Origin: Acinetobacter sp. MB5
GTDB taxonomy: Bacteria > Pseudomonadota > Gammaproteobacteria > Pseudomonadales > Moraxellaceae
Assembly (NCBI RefSeq): GCF_003261585.1
Contig: NZ_POVU01000012.1
Span: forward strand, 1-64,000
Direction of reading: 5' to 3'
Length of the DNA stretch: 64,000 bases
A model generated the notes under the pieces. It ran no database searches and was not told where the DNA came from. It worked only from the letters and a program-made list of their open reading frames with translations. The position numbers and the translations under genes are program-made. Shown one piece after another: positions 1-8,471 of the stretch. Position 1 is the first letter of the stretch. Every line of letters begins with the position of its first letter.

Positions 1-395
1 CCGATATCTCGGAAGAAACCTTCCAAACCACTTGGTGTCATAAACCAAACCCAGTGCAAATCTTCTGTGCCATTGTTAAGGAAGGTATGGGAGTTATGTT
101 TGCCTAAAAACACGGTCACACCCGGCTCTAGCACATACTCTTTCCCATCGATAATCGCCTGACCACGACCTGAAATAAAATGCAGGATTTCTTCGTTGCC
201 TGGGTGTGCATGCTCACGCACACGACCACCTGGTGGTAAAGTTTGTGTTCCTAATGAGAAGTCACGTTCCATTGGGGTGAACTCTGGTGAAACCGCAACG
301 GTTACATGACCGTTGGCGGGTTTTGGCTGCCAGTAGCTCTTCACGGTTTGTTTATTGAAGTAATAAACGGTGCCTTTCTCTACGTTGTCTGTCAT
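1..395 (-). CDS. Cupin-domain protein, copy 1 (3' end outside window)
   Basis: The first 131 codons of a small cupin protein. The gene runs off the left edge, so its C-terminus is not visible. Its first 275 window bases are identical to 8581-8855 inside the second cupin gene, and only the region coding for the N-terminus differs (it begins MTDNVEKGT here, MTEISEKGT there). The cupin metal motif HAH with a following NEE pair and a later His is intact. It follows the GMC dehydrogenase gene on the same strand but has its own LacI-type operator just upstream, so it probably has its own promoter. The substrate is unknown. Small cupins near sugar or polyol dehydrogenases are often isomerases or metal-binding accessory enzymes, but nothing here proves either. 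Confidence 0.85.
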   Translation of the reverse strand, partial: MTDNVEKGTVYYFNKQTVKSYWQPKPANGHVTVAVSPEFTPMERDFSLGTQTLPPGGRVREHAHPGNEEILHFISGRGQAIIDGKEYVLEPGVTVFLGKHNSHTFLNNGTEDLHWVWFMTPSGLEGFFRDI

Positions 396-418
396 TTGTT
401 GTACTCCATTACGGTTGT

Positions 419-436
419 AATGTAAACGTTTACATT
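419..436. promoter_or_regulatory. LacI/GalR-type operator O1
   Basis: Perfect 18-bp palindrome AATGTAAACGTTTACATT lying 24 bp upstream of the cupin copy 1 start codon and just after the GMC gene stop. The core TGTAAACGTTTACA fits the LacI/GalR family consensus. Six more copies, two of them with one change, lie between 4713 and 10692. Confidence 0.85.
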
Positions 437-458
437 ATTAGCTAAAAAAAGAGAATGA

Positions 459-2114
459 TCAAGCGTAGCGATAATAATCTACAGCATGATCCAATGCTAA
501 ATGCTTACCGCGAATATGATCAGAAATTTTCTCTGCCATCATAATAATCGGGGCATTCAGGTTACCACTTGGAATCTCAGGCATGATTGAAGCGTCCACA
601 ACCCGAACATTGTCGAGGGTATGCACACGCCCCTGTTCATCGACAACACTCATGTCATCGTGTCCCATACGGCAGGTACTCGATGGATGATAGTTAGTGC
701 CCGCAGTTTCTCTTAATGTGGCAAGAATTTGCTCATCTGTTTGAACTTGGGCGCTTGGCGTAACTTCCTCACCACGCAAATGATCCCATGCTTTTTGTGC
801 AACCACATTGCGGATGGCTTTAACTGCAGCAATTGCATCACGTTTATCTTCAGGAGTAGATAAATAGTTAAATACAAATTTTGGATGCGCCAAAGGATCT
901 CGACTGCCTAACCAGACCCGCCCTGTACTGGTTGGTCGCATCAAGCTAAAGAAATACTGAAAACCATTTTCAAGTTTGACACTACCATGCTGGAATTCAC
1001 CCAGTAATGGAATAAATTCAAACTGTACATCAGGGACTTTGACTTCTTCACGCGTACGGATAAAAGCACCGACCTCAAAGAAGTTGGTTGCACCTAGACC
1101 TTTCTTGAAGAATAGCCACTGAGCACCTAACAGTGCTTTACCAAATAAGCTTAATTCTTTGGCAATCGATACATTTTGTGTCGCCCTAAACTGAACAGGT
1201 GCAGCAATATGATCCTTTAGGTTTTGACCCACGCCCGGAATATGGCTGACGACAGGAATACCATGTTGTTTCAAATGGTTGGCATCGCCTACGCCTGAAA
1301 GCATTAATAAGTGTGGGCTATTTAATGCACCTGCACAGATAATCAGCTCTTTCCCAATTTCAACCACTTGTTTCTGATCATGCCAAATCAGGTGTACACG
1401 TACCGCTTTTTTATTGTCATACTCAATTTTAGTCACTTGAGCACGATCGCAGACATGTAATTCTTTACGATTACGATTTTCGTGTAGATAAGCACGCGAT
1501 GTATTCCAGCGGAGTCCATTATGAACATTACGCTGGGTAATATGCACGCCTTCTTGCTTATAACCGTTATGATCGTGGACTTGTTCATAGCCTGCTTGCT
1601 GCCCTGCCTCTAAAAAAGCATGATAGAGCGGATTTTCAGCCTTACAGGTTTCAATTTTCATCGGGCCGGAACCACCACGATAGTCATCTTCACCCTGATC
1701 AAAACTTTCAGATTTTTTGAAGTATGGCAGACAGTCCTGATAGCTCCAGCCTTTATTGCCCAAAGCTTCCCAGTTATCATAGTCCCAAGGGTTACCACGT
1801 ACCCAGTTCATCCCATTGATGGAGGAGCTGCCACCCAAAACCCGACCGCGCGCTTCATAAATTTTACGATGATTCAGTTCAGGTTCTTCTTCGGTATGCA
1901 TAAACCAGTTAAAACGGTCATTTCCGAGAGGAAAACCTAAAGCCGCAGGCATACGAATAAATAAATGCTGATCCGAAGGGCCCGCTTCGAGTAACAGTAC
2001 TCGCGTACCATTGTCTTCAGCAAGGCGTGCAGCTACGACACTTCCCGCCGAGCCAGATCCAATCACCACATAGTCATAACCACGAAAGGTTGTTTGTCCG
2101 TAAATATCTCTCAT
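459..2114 (-). CDS. GMC-family FAD-dependent alcohol/choline-type dehydrogenase
   Basis: A 551-residue GMC oxidoreductase, the usual length for choline-dehydrogenase-like enzymes. The FAD Rossmann motif GSGSAG is at residues 19-24 with the acidic strand end LLLEAG following. The GMC signature RGRVLGGSSSINGM is near 89-102. The C-terminal catalytic His is H476 in GTNYHPSSTCRMG, and the paired Asn is N520 in SGNLNAP. It should oxidise a primary alcohol to an aldehyde, which the aldehyde dehydrogenase two genes upstream could take to the acid. It is the last gene of the ALDH, proline-racemase-family, GMC run, 18 bp after the preceding gene, with a GGAGA ribosome site. The strict choline substrate is not supported, because no betaine regulator or transporter is nearby. 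Confidence 0.9.
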   Translation of the reverse strand: MRDIYGQTTFRGYDYVVIGSGSAGSVVAARLAEDNGTRVLLLEAGPSDQHLFIRMPAALGFPLGNDRFNWFMHTEEEPELNHRKIYEARGRVLGGSSSINGMNWVRGNPWDYDNWEALGNKGWSYQDCLPYFKKSESFDQGEDDYRGGSGPMKIETCKAENPLYHAFLEAGQQAGYEQVHDHNGYKQEGVHITQRNVHNGLRWNTSRAYLHENRNRKELHVCDRAQVTKIEYDNKKAVRVHLIWHDQKQVVEIGKELIICAGALNSPHLLMLSGVGDANHLKQHGIPVVSHIPGVGQNLKDHIAAPVQFRATQNVSIAKELSLFGKALLGAQWLFFKKGLGATNFFEVGAFIRTREEVKVPDVQFEFIPLLGEFQHGSVKLENGFQYFFSLMRPTSTGRVWLGSRDPLAHPKFVFNYLSTPEDKRDAIAAVKAIRNVVAQKAWDHLRGEEVTPSAQVQTDEQILATLRETAGTNYHPSSTCRMGHDDMSVVDEQGRVHTLDNVRVVDASIMPEIPSGNLNAPIIMMAEKISDHIRGKHLALDHAVDYYRYA

Positions 2115-2132
2115 TGTCTTATCTCCAATTCC

Positions 2133-3167
2133 CTAGACCTTTTTCCATGTATCACCCAAAGTAAAACCTTCAGGGAATGGATCAGAATGATCGAGAACAT
2201 GTTGATAAAAGCCTGTAATCCATGCACTGCCAGTGATGGTTGGGACAATGCTTGGCTGTCCTTGAATTGAACTCAATTCTTGGATTTCACCAATAAATTT
2301 ACTGCCAATCACCGACTCATGAATAAAGGGTTCATTCACAGCAATTTGCTGGCGTGCATGCATGACCGCCAAACGTGCACTTGTACCCGTACCACAAGGT
2401 GAACGATCCAAACGTCCTGGAGAAACAATCACGGCATTTTTCGCAGTCTTTGTTCCATCAGCAGTGAGTCCGATTGGCCCTGCAAACAAAGTTTGATTAA
2501 TGGTATGAATGAGTGGCTGTTCAGGGTGAACCGCTGGAACTTGTTCTGCAGCCGCTTTTTTCACTTTTTCGCCAATCGTCACCAAGTCAGCAGCTTCATC
2601 AGGCGTTAATGAGAAGCCTAAGCTTGGCGCATCTACAATGGCATAGATCATGCCACCATAAGACACATCGACTTTCACTGTGCCCAGACCTGCAACTTCA
2701 ACCTGCTGGTCGAGTCCAAATACAAAACAAGGTACATTTTTAAATTTTACATCGAGGCATTTACCGTTTTCACAGCGTGCCTCTACACGGACTAATCCGC
2801 CCGGTGCTTCCAATGTAAATGTAGTGACAGGTTCAACCATTGGAATCATGCCCGTTTCCAATAAAACAGTCACCGTACAAATGGTGTTTGTTCCTGACAT
2901 GGGCACGTAGTACTCAGATTCCATAATCACAAAGCCAACATCCGCTTCAGGGTGATTCGATGGCAAAACCAAGTTGACACACTGGGTCACGCTACCGCGT
3001 GGTTCTTGCAAGATGAGCTTACGCACTTCATCTTTATTTTGCTGAAGGTAGGTCATCTTGTCGAACATGCTGTGACCCGGAACGTCAAGCACGCCTCCTG
3101 TGATCACATCATTTCGTTCACCACCAGCGTGTGCGCCCACTACATTTATCATTCTTTTGAAGTTCAT
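2133..3167 (-). CDS. Proline racemase superfamily enzyme with Ser/Cys active-site pair
   Basis: A 344-residue member of the proline racemase / hydroxyproline epimerase / trans-3-hydroxyproline dehydratase superfamily. The second catalytic motif is intact (SPCGTGTSA, Cys258). At the first site the usual MCGHG-type Cys is replaced by Ser91 in PMSGTNTI, and the following Gly-His is also changed. Ser/Cys pairs are known in this superfamily and are not typical of classical proline racemase. The gene sits 50 bp after the ALDH and 18 bp before the GMC gene in a LacI-type regulon. Isomerisation or dehydration of a hydroxyproline-like compound is the family expectation, but the substrate cannot be fixed. 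Start: M1 is preceded by GGTAAAGTGAA. A second Met at residue 6 is possible. Confidence 0.85.
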   Translation of the reverse strand: MNFKRMINVVGAHAGGERNDVITGGVLDVPGHSMFDKMTYLQQNKDEVRKLILQEPRGSVTQCVNLVLPSNHPEADVGFVIMESEYYVPMSGTNTICTVTVLLETGMIPMVEPVTTFTLEAPGGLVRVEARCENGKCLDVKFKNVPCFVFGLDQQVEVAGLGTVKVDVSYGGMIYAIVDAPSLGFSLTPDEAADLVTIGEKVKKAAAEQVPAVHPEQPLIHTINQTLFAGPIGLTADGTKTAKNAVIVSPGRLDRSPCGTGTSARLAVMHARQQIAVNEPFIHESVIGSKFIGEIQELSSIQGQPSIVPTITGSAWITGFYQHVLDHSDPFPEGFTLGDTWKKV

Positions 3168-3201
3168 TTCACTTTACCAATTCCATAGTGCAATAAAGAT
3201 T

Positions 3202-3233
3202 ACCTGAACACCTTAAATTACAAGGTGTTCGGT
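3202..3233 (-). repeat. Hairpin across the ALDH stop codon
   Basis: GAACACCTT (3206-3214) pairs perfectly with AAGGTGTTC (3222-3230) around a 7-nt loop, and ACC/GGT outside extends it. It spans the stop codon of the ALDH gene and lies before the proline-racemase-family gene. There is no good U-run on the minus strand, so an mRNA-processing or attenuation element in the operon is more likely than a full terminator. Confidence 0.45.
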
Positions 3234-4693
3234 AAAACTGGGGTACGTTGACCAAGTTTGATAAAAGTTGATTTCACTTCTAAATATTCGAGCAACGCAT
3301 CCACACCATTTTCACGACCATAACCACTTTGTTTATAACCACCAAATGGCATTTGAGCAGCACCTTCAAGGTATGTGTTCACAAAAACAGTGCCACTTTG
3401 TAATTGCTTAGACACTTGAAGCGCTTTGTCGATATCTTTTGTCCATAAGCCATTGCCTAGACCATATTCAACATCATTGGCCAATTGCACGGCTTCTTCC
3501 TGTGTTTCGAAAGTGGTCACAGCAAGCACAGGACCAAAAATTTCTTCTTTAAAAATACGGTGCTCTGGTTTTACATCTGTAAAAATTGTTGGCCCGACAT
3601 AGTAACCTTGTGCAAGGTCTTCACCTTCAGGATGTGAACCATCGAGCACCAAAGTCGCTTCTTGTTTACCAATTTCAATATACTCTAGAACTTTTTTATA
3701 ATGTTGTTCATAGATCAGCGGGCCGATTTGTGATTCATCTTTGAGTGGATGTGCAATGACCACTTTTTTAGCACGCTCAACCAGTTTTGCAACAAAGTCA
3801 TCTGCAATGCTCTTTTCAATCAATAAACGTGTCCCAGCAACACATTCTTCACCTTGGTTCAGCATCACACCAAATAAAACACCATCGAGTGCAGCTTCCA
3901 GATCGGCATCAGCAAAAACCACATTGGCTGCTTTACCACCAAGTTCAAGTGCAACACGAGTCATATCATCGGCAGCAGTCCGTGCAATGGTTTTACCCAC
4001 AGCAGTTGAACCTGTAAATGAAATCATTTTAACATCTGGATGACGAGTCAAACCATCACCGATCACTGAGCCTTTACCGCAGACAATATTGATCAAACCA
4101 TCAGGCAGTCCTGCTTGTTTGGCTAATTTAGCAACTTCCAAAGCTGTGCCTGAGGTATATTCAGACGGTTTAATCACGACAGGACAACCTGCTGCAATTG
4201 CATATGGGAGTTTTTGGAATAAACACACCATTGGAAAGTTCCAAGGTACGATCATTCCCACTACACCGCGAGGCTCACGGGTCACTAAACCGAGTTTATT
4301 TTCACCTAAATGCGTATGTGCTTCACCTGGAATTTGCCAAGCCAAAGCTGCTGCAAACTTAACTAATTCAGCCGACCACATTACTTCACCGCGTGCATAA
4401 GTAATTGGCTTGCCTACTTCTTCAGCTTCAATTTTTGCAAGAAATTCACAGTTTTGTTCAATTAACTCAGCAAATTTAACCAAAAGTTTGGCACGCTCAG
4501 ACGCTGCAAGATTTGCCCATGCGCCAGAAAAATGAAGTTTGTTTGCCGCTTCCACTGCAATTTCTAAGTCACCTTGTGTGCTGCTTGGAAATTTAGCCAA
4601 TGCTGTGCCATCTGCTGGGGAGATTCGTTCAATAAAGGTTGCATTAATTGGCGCGAGTTCCTGTCCATTAATCCAATTATTATAGTGGCGCAT
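3218..4693 (-). CDS. NAD(P)-dependent aldehyde dehydrogenase
   Basis: A 491-residue ALDH superfamily enzyme of normal length. It shows the IVPWNFP motif near 148-154, the cofactor motif FTGSTAVGK, the general base Glu250 in LELGGK and the catalytic Cys284 in NQGEECVAG. It oxidises an aldehyde to a carboxylate in the cytoplasm, probably the product of the GMC dehydrogenase encoded two genes downstream. It is the first gene of the leftward ALDH, proline-racemase-family, GMC operon, and its promoter region carries a perfect LacI-type operator only 20 bp upstream of its start. It resembles betaine-aldehyde/gamma-aminobutyraldehyde type ALDHs, but the substrate cannot be assigned from sequence. 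Confidence 0.92.
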   Translation of the reverse strand: MRHYNNWINGQELAPINATFIERISPADGTALAKFPSSTQGDLEIAVEAANKLHFSGAWANLAASERAKLLVKFAELIEQNCEFLAKIEAEEVGKPITYARGEVMWSAELVKFAAALAWQIPGEAHTHLGENKLGLVTREPRGVVGMIVPWNFPMVCLFQKLPYAIAAGCPVVIKPSEYTSGTALEVAKLAKQAGLPDGLINIVCGKGSVIGDGLTRHPDVKMISFTGSTAVGKTIARTAADDMTRVALELGGKAANVVFADADLEAALDGVLFGVMLNQGEECVAGTRLLIEKSIADDFVAKLVERAKKVVIAHPLKDESQIGPLIYEQHYKKVLEYIEIGKQEATLVLDGSHPEGEDLAQGYYVGPTIFTDVKPEHRIFKEEIFGPVLAVTTFETQEEAVQLANDVEYGLGNGLWTKDIDKALQVSKQLQSGTVFVNTYLEGAAQMPFGGYKQSGYGRENGVDALLEYLEVKSTFIKLGQRTPVLPNTL

Positions 4694-4712
4694 TTGTCAG
4701 TCCTGTCATACT

Positions 4713-4730
4713 AATGTAAACGTTTACATT
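4713..4730. promoter_or_regulatory. LacI/GalR-type operator O2
   Basis: Perfect AATGTAAACGTTTACATT palindrome 20 bp before the ALDH start codon. It is one of three operators in the 431-bp divergent region 4694-5124 between the ALDH operon and the NCS1 permease gene. Confidence 0.85.
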
Positions 4731-4937
4731 TATATATTCACTTTGGATTTGTGTCAAATAAAAATCGAGCAATCCTGCATTTTTTTAATTAAGAAAACCT
4801 TATAGATAATAGGATGACCATCAATTTGCACCAAAATAATTCATTACGAACCAAATTAAAGCGCATATTTTAAAAAATATCGTATTTAATCTCTTCTTCA
4901 CTTGGATTTTGATATTTGGTATGGAATATGCATACCA

Positions 4938-4955
4938 AATGAAAACGTTTACATT
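4938..4955. promoter_or_regulatory. LacI/GalR-type operator O3 (one mismatch)
   Basis: AATGAAAACGTTTACATT, the regulon palindrome with one changed base in the left arm. It lies mid-way in the divergent region, about 225 bp from O2 and 89 bp from O4 (centre to centre). This layout would allow looping between bound LacI-type repressors. Confidence 0.75.
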
Positions 4956-5026
4956 TTTTTTAAAAGACCTATTCCCTTTTTTGATATTTCTGCTAGTTTA
5001 AAAAAAAGGAATTTGTTTTAGCGAAT

Positions 5027-5044
5027 AATGTAAACGTTTACATT
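5027..5044. promoter_or_regulatory. LacI/GalR-type operator O4
   Basis: Perfect AATGTAAACGTTTACATT, 80 bp upstream of the rightward NCS1 permease start. It marks this gene as part of the same regulon as the divergent ALDH operon. Confidence 0.85.
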
Positions 5045-5080
5045 AATTCCTAAAGGTCAATTTTATTGGCTGATTAACAC

Positions 5081-5105
5081 ATAGCCATATATGTACAATG
5101 GCTAT
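5081..5105. repeat. Inverted repeat ahead of the NCS1 permease gene
   Basis: ATAGCCAT and ATGGCTAT are separated by 9 bp and end 19 bp before the permease start. It could be a 5'-UTR hairpin close to the ribosome site or a second operator type. No other copy was noticed. Confidence 0.4.
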
Positions 5106-5124
5106 ATAACGATGAGAGTTAAAT

Positions 5125-6495
5125 ATGGATATTGAAAAACGCAGTATTGAGTTTGTTCCTCATGAAGAACGTTATGGTCACCCCAAACGCTTATTTACAA
5201 TTTGGTTTAGTGCCAACATGCAAGTCACAACACTTGTGGTCGGGACTTTAGGAATTGTATCTGGATTAAGCCTCATTTGGACGTGTATTGCCATTTTGCT
5301 CGGTGTCGCAGTAGGCACCGTATTTATGGCAGCACACTCTTCACAAGGACCACACTTGGGGATTCCCCAAATGATCCAAAGCCGTGCTCAGTTTGGTGTC
5401 ATTGGTGCAGGTTTTCCTTTACTAATTAATTATTTAGCATTCATCTTATTTACTGCAGCAAATGGCGTCGTAATGAGAGATGCGATTAAAGCCTTTTTGG
5501 ATGTCGGTGATAATACCGCGATTATTTTATTTGGCTTGATTTCTTTCATTATTGGTTATGTCGGTTATGAACTCATTCACCGCCTAGGTGCTTTAATGGC
5601 CGCACTCTCTGGTGGTCTATTTTTAATCGTTGCAATCCTTGCCTTCCAGAAACCACTGCCAGTGGGTGCTTTAGATATATCTCAAGGATTTAAAGCTGCA
5701 ATTTTTGGCTTAGTCATCATGCAATCTGCATCATGGGCGATCGGTTTTGGCCCTTATGTTGCTGATTACTCAAGATATCTTCCACGTGTACTCTCTGACA
5801 AACAAACATTTTGGTATAGCTATTTAGGTAATGTTTTAGGTGCTGCTTTAGTCATGCTGCTTGGGGCATTACTTGCAAGCTTGCTTAAAGATGTAACATC
5901 TAACCCTGCAAATGCAATTGGCAGTTTGTTTGGGCCATGGTCTAAAGTGGCGATGGTTGTGATTGTTATGGGTGTTATCGAAATTAACTCACTCAACTTA
6001 TATAGTGCTTATATGTCAGGCATTACGATGGTGAGTGGCATTCATGGCATGCAACGTATTAGCCGTAAAGTTAAGTTTGTTGCAATGGGTCTAACCGCGC
6101 TTGTAGCGACGCTGATCGCAATTAAAACCCAATACAACTTTAATGCTTATTTTTCAGATATTTTAATTGCACAAATTTATTTCCTAGTGCCGTGGAGTGC
6201 AATTAATCTCGCAGATTATTATTTGGTTCGCAAAGGTCAATATAGCGTACCTGATATGTATGACGTGAATGGTCAATATGGCAAATATAATGTTTCGACC
6301 ATGGTCATTTATTTGATCGGTGTATTATCGACTGTGCCATTTATGGATTTATCGTTCTACCACAGTTATTTCGCTCAAGTTTTTGGCTCAGACCAAAGCT
6401 GGATTCCTGCCCTTATTATTCCTGCTGCACTGTATTATTTCTGGAACAAAAATAAGGTCACCGTCAAAGCGACTCAATCTTACCCAACCCACTAA
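5125..6495 (+). CDS. NCS1-family (cytosine/purine-type) permease
   Basis: A 456-residue inner-membrane transporter with about twelve hydrophobic segments. The N-terminus (ERRYGHP-like HEERYGHPKRL, then an FSANMQ segment) is typical of nucleobase:cation symporter-1 proteins of the cytosine-permease branch. NCS1 members carry purines, pyrimidines, hydantoins or allantoin, and related carriers occur beside other catabolic genes. It is divergent from the ALDH operon and shares its LacI-type operators, so it is the likely uptake system for the regulon substrate. A LamB-type porin follows on the same strand. The exact substrate is not predictable. Confidence 0.88.
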   Translation: MDIEKRSIEFVPHEERYGHPKRLFTIWFSANMQVTTLVVGTLGIVSGLSLIWTCIAILLGVAVGTVFMAAHSSQGPHLGIPQMIQSRAQFGVIGAGFPLLINYLAFILFTAANGVVMRDAIKAFLDVGDNTAIILFGLISFIIGYVGYELIHRLGALMAALSGGLFLIVAILAFQKPLPVGALDISQGFKAAIFGLVIMQSASWAIGFGPYVADYSRYLPRVLSDKQTFWYSYLGNVLGAALVMLLGALLASLLKDVTSNPANAIGSLFGPWSKVAMVVIVMGVIEINSLNLYSAYMSGITMVSGIHGMQRISRKVKFVAMGLTALVATLIAIKTQYNFNAYFSDILIAQIYFLVPWSAINLADYYLVRKGQYSVPDMYDVNGQYGKYNVSTMVIYLIGVLSTVPFMDLSFYHSYFAQVFGSDQSWIPALIIPAALYYFWNKNKVTVKATQSYPTH

Positions 6496-6498
6496 AGC

Positions 6499-6522
6499 AC
6501 TTAGATTGATCTAAGTATTTTC
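6499..6522 (+). terminator. Possible weak terminator after the NCS1 permease gene
   Basis: ACTTAGA / TCTAAGT stem (6499-6505 with 6510-6516), a 4-nt loop, then ATTTTC. The stem is short and A/T-rich, so partial readthrough into the porin gene is plausible. Confidence 0.4.
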
Positions 6523-6556
6523 AAGCAATAGTTTTTCAAGCCACGGTGTAAATTCA

Positions 6557-6582
6557 TGCTGTATTTATTCAAAAATACAGCA
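6557..6582 (+). repeat. Perfect 10-bp hairpin in the porin leader
   Basis: TGCTGTATTT pairs with AAATACAGCA around a 6-nt loop, 44 bp upstream of the porin start. No U-run follows. It could be a leader structure stabilising or regulating the porin mRNA. Confidence 0.4.
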
Positions 6583-6626
6583 GGCTAAGTTGCACCTAAA
6601 AAATGATGTTTATTTTGGGGAAATTT

Positions 6627-7832
6627 ATGAACATCCAACTACGCTACTTATTACTTGGTTTATTACTACCTGTAACTGATGTCAGTGCTTTTGAATTCAA
6701 TGGCTATTTACGTTCAGGGATTGGTTACAGCGACAAAGGTGATACTCAAAGTTGTTTTCATCTCGATGGTGCAGCAAGCAAATATCGTTTAGGTAATGAA
6801 TGTGAACAGTATGCCGAACTGACAGGCACACAAAAACTCTATACCTTTGCCGATGGTTCAAATCTGGCAGTCAAAGGCACTTTGGCACTGTATCAGGACT
6901 TCGGGAAAGATAAAGATTTTTCTGGAGATAATTATGCCAAATGGGCAGAAGCCTATGCCATGTGGAATAACATCAGTGCTTTAAACGGTGCGAATCTTTG
7001 GGCAGGACGACGCTTCTACAACCGTAATGATATTCATATTTCAGACTTCTATGTCTGGGATGAAAGCGCCACAGGTTTCGGGATCGATAGTTTTAAATAT
7101 CATGGTTTATCTTATTCCTACTCTTTTTCTCGAAAAGACAGCGTCTTCCAAGAAAAGGCCGTGAATCGCCATGACTTTACCATTCAAGATATTCCTGCCA
7201 ATCAAGATGCAAAAATTGGGGTAGGACTCAGTTACCTCGAAAAAACCAATGATCCTGCAAGTCATTCTGGGGCCGCAATTACCGTAATGCATAAGCAGAA
7301 AATCGGCAATCTCAATAATACCTTCAGTGTGCAATATGGCTATGGTTCTGGTACAGGCTTAGGCTATACAGGTGATAGCACCTTGTCACACAAAGATAAA
7401 AGTTGGCGCGTGACTGAATTTTTTGATAGTCAATTTACTGAAAATTTCAGTGGTCAGTTTGAAGCGGTTTATCAAAAAGACCAACGTGAAAACTCAGCAG
7501 ATGACAAAACGTGGTATTCGATTGGTGCTCGCCCAGTTTATGCAATCAGCCCACAGTTTAAACTGGTCGGTGAAGTTGGCTTCGATGCAGTAAAACGCGA
7601 TAAAACAGCAACTTTAACCAAATTTACCTTTGCACCAACATGGTCTCCAAAAGGTAAAGGTTTCTGGGATCGTCCAGAAATCCGCTTGTATTACACCTAT
7701 GCCGTTTGGAACAAAGAAGCTCAGCAACAAGCCGATTTACTCAGCCCAGGTTCAACCATCTCTTCTACAGGGAACTTCGGGACTGCACGTAATGGCAGCA
7801 ACTTCGGTTTACAAATCGAATATTGGTGGTAA
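6627..7832 (+). CDS. LamB-family (maltoporin-type) outer-membrane porin
   Basis: A 401-residue outer-membrane channel. After a short signal peptide (positively charged start, LLLGLLLP core, cut near SAFEF) come LamB family features. These are NGYLRSGIGYS, the paired cysteines in the CFHLDG and NECEQYAEL region, the WAGRRFYNRNDIHI segment, and a C-terminus ending in aromatic residues (EYWW) as expected for BAM-inserted barrels. The start at 6627 is preferred over the in-frame Met at 6603 because TTTTGGGGAAATTT gives a good ribosome site and the signal peptide begins there. LamB proteins pass oligosaccharides or other sugars. No maltose genes are present here, so it probably serves the LacI-operator regulon. 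Confidence 0.9.
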   Translation: MNIQLRYLLLGLLLPVTDVSAFEFNGYLRSGIGYSDKGDTQSCFHLDGAASKYRLGNECEQYAELTGTQKLYTFADGSNLAVKGTLALYQDFGKDKDFSGDNYAKWAEAYAMWNNISALNGANLWAGRRFYNRNDIHISDFYVWDESATGFGIDSFKYHGLSYSYSFSRKDSVFQEKAVNRHDFTIQDIPANQDAKIGVGLSYLEKTNDPASHSGAAITVMHKQKIGNLNNTFSVQYGYGSGTGLGYTGDSTLSHKDKSWRVTEFFDSQFTENFSGQFEAVYQKDQRENSADDKTWYSIGARPVYAISPQFKLVGEVGFDAVKRDKTATLTKFTFAPTWSPKGKGFWDRPEIRLYYTYAVWNKEAQQQADLLSPGSTISSTGNFGTARNGSNFGLQIEYWW

Positions 7833-7841
7833 ATCCCAAAC

Positions 7842-7873
7842 AAAAAGAAAAGAGCATATGCTCTTTTCTTTTT
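7842..7873. terminator. Bidirectional terminator between convergent genes
   Basis: Perfect 32-bp palindrome with arms AAAAAGAAAAGAGCAT and ATGCTCTTTTCTTTTT, between the rightward porin gene and the leftward NIPSNAP gene. A- and U-runs on both sides suit termination in both directions. Confidence 0.8.
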
Positions 7874-7881
7874 CGCCATAA

Positions 7882-8412
7882 TCAGGCCTCTAAATAAACC
7901 AGCTCATAATTTGTAATATTTTTAATGTGTTTAGAATGATGAATTAAAAGATTATTTTCTACAGAAAACACCTTTAATTCATTCGGATTTGGGAATTCTT
8001 GAGTATTAAATTGCCCCATCTCTGGATCAATCAGTCCTAAAACCTCTTTTAATGTCCCTGGCATACAATCTATCGTGAACAGATTCAGGTTTTGTTTAAA
8101 ATCAAAATCAGCAGCAATTGGATTGAGCACTTTTAAAAACTGGTTATCTAATAAAGCGGGTGCATATTGAATAAAATCATTCTTCCAGTCATCACGAGCA
8201 CCTAATTGTTCACGTAAAGCCTGACGATGATCTAAAGAATCATATTGCCACAAATGAAAGAAGATCACTTGATGATCTAGCTTACAAATCCACTTCCCTT
8301 TTAAAATACCATAATCATCTTTTCGAATCGGTAAACACTTATCAAAGAATAATTCTTTATATGTGTCCCAATTTTCATAAGAGAAAAAATAGCTTCTTAA
8401 TTCATAAATCAT
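7882..8412 (-). CDS. NIPSNAP-family protein
   Basis: A 176-residue protein starting MIYELRSYFF, the characteristic beginning of NIPSNAP-domain proteins (dimeric alpha-beta barrel fold). The HLWQYDSLDHRQ segment near 73-84 is also typical. Bacterial members are mostly of unknown function and often lie in aromatic, sugar or hydroxy-acid catabolic clusters. The start follows a strong GAGGA ribosome site. It lies directly after cupin copy 2 on the same strand but is separated from it by a terminator hairpin at 8433-8463. Expression may therefore depend on readthrough or a promoter inside that gap. No signal peptide is visible. Confidence 0.8.
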   Translation of the reverse strand: MIYELRSYFFSYENWDTYKELFFDKCLPIRKDDYGILKGKWICKLDHQVIFFHLWQYDSLDHRQALREQLGARDDWKNDFIQYAPALLDNQFLKVLNPIAADFDFKQNLNLFTIDCMPGTLKEVLGLIDPEMGQFNTQEFPNPNELKVFSVENNLLIHHSKHIKNITNYELVYLEA

Positions 8413-8432
8413 GATGTGTCCTCATCCTGCTG

Positions 8433-8463
8433 AAAAAAGACCCGAAACGAATTTCGGGTCTTT
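8433..8463 (-). terminator. Rho-independent terminator of cupin copy 2
   Basis: GACCCGAAA (8439-8447) pairs with TTTCGGGTC (8452-8460). On the minus strand the stem is followed by a run of U (plus-strand A-run 8433-8438). It is placed 9 bp after the cupin stop. Confidence 0.8.
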
Positions 8464-8471
8464 GTGTTGCT

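Noticed and set aside
459..2114. Choline to glycine-betaine operon (betA/betB) from the GMC and ALDH pair
   Set aside because: There is no BetI-type regulator or BCCT carrier, and the proline-racemase-family gene and LacI-type operators do not fit.
6627..7832. Maltose/maltodextrin utilisation locus, because of the LamB-type porin
   Set aside because: No malEFGK, amylomaltase or glucosidase genes are near. The family also serves other solutes.
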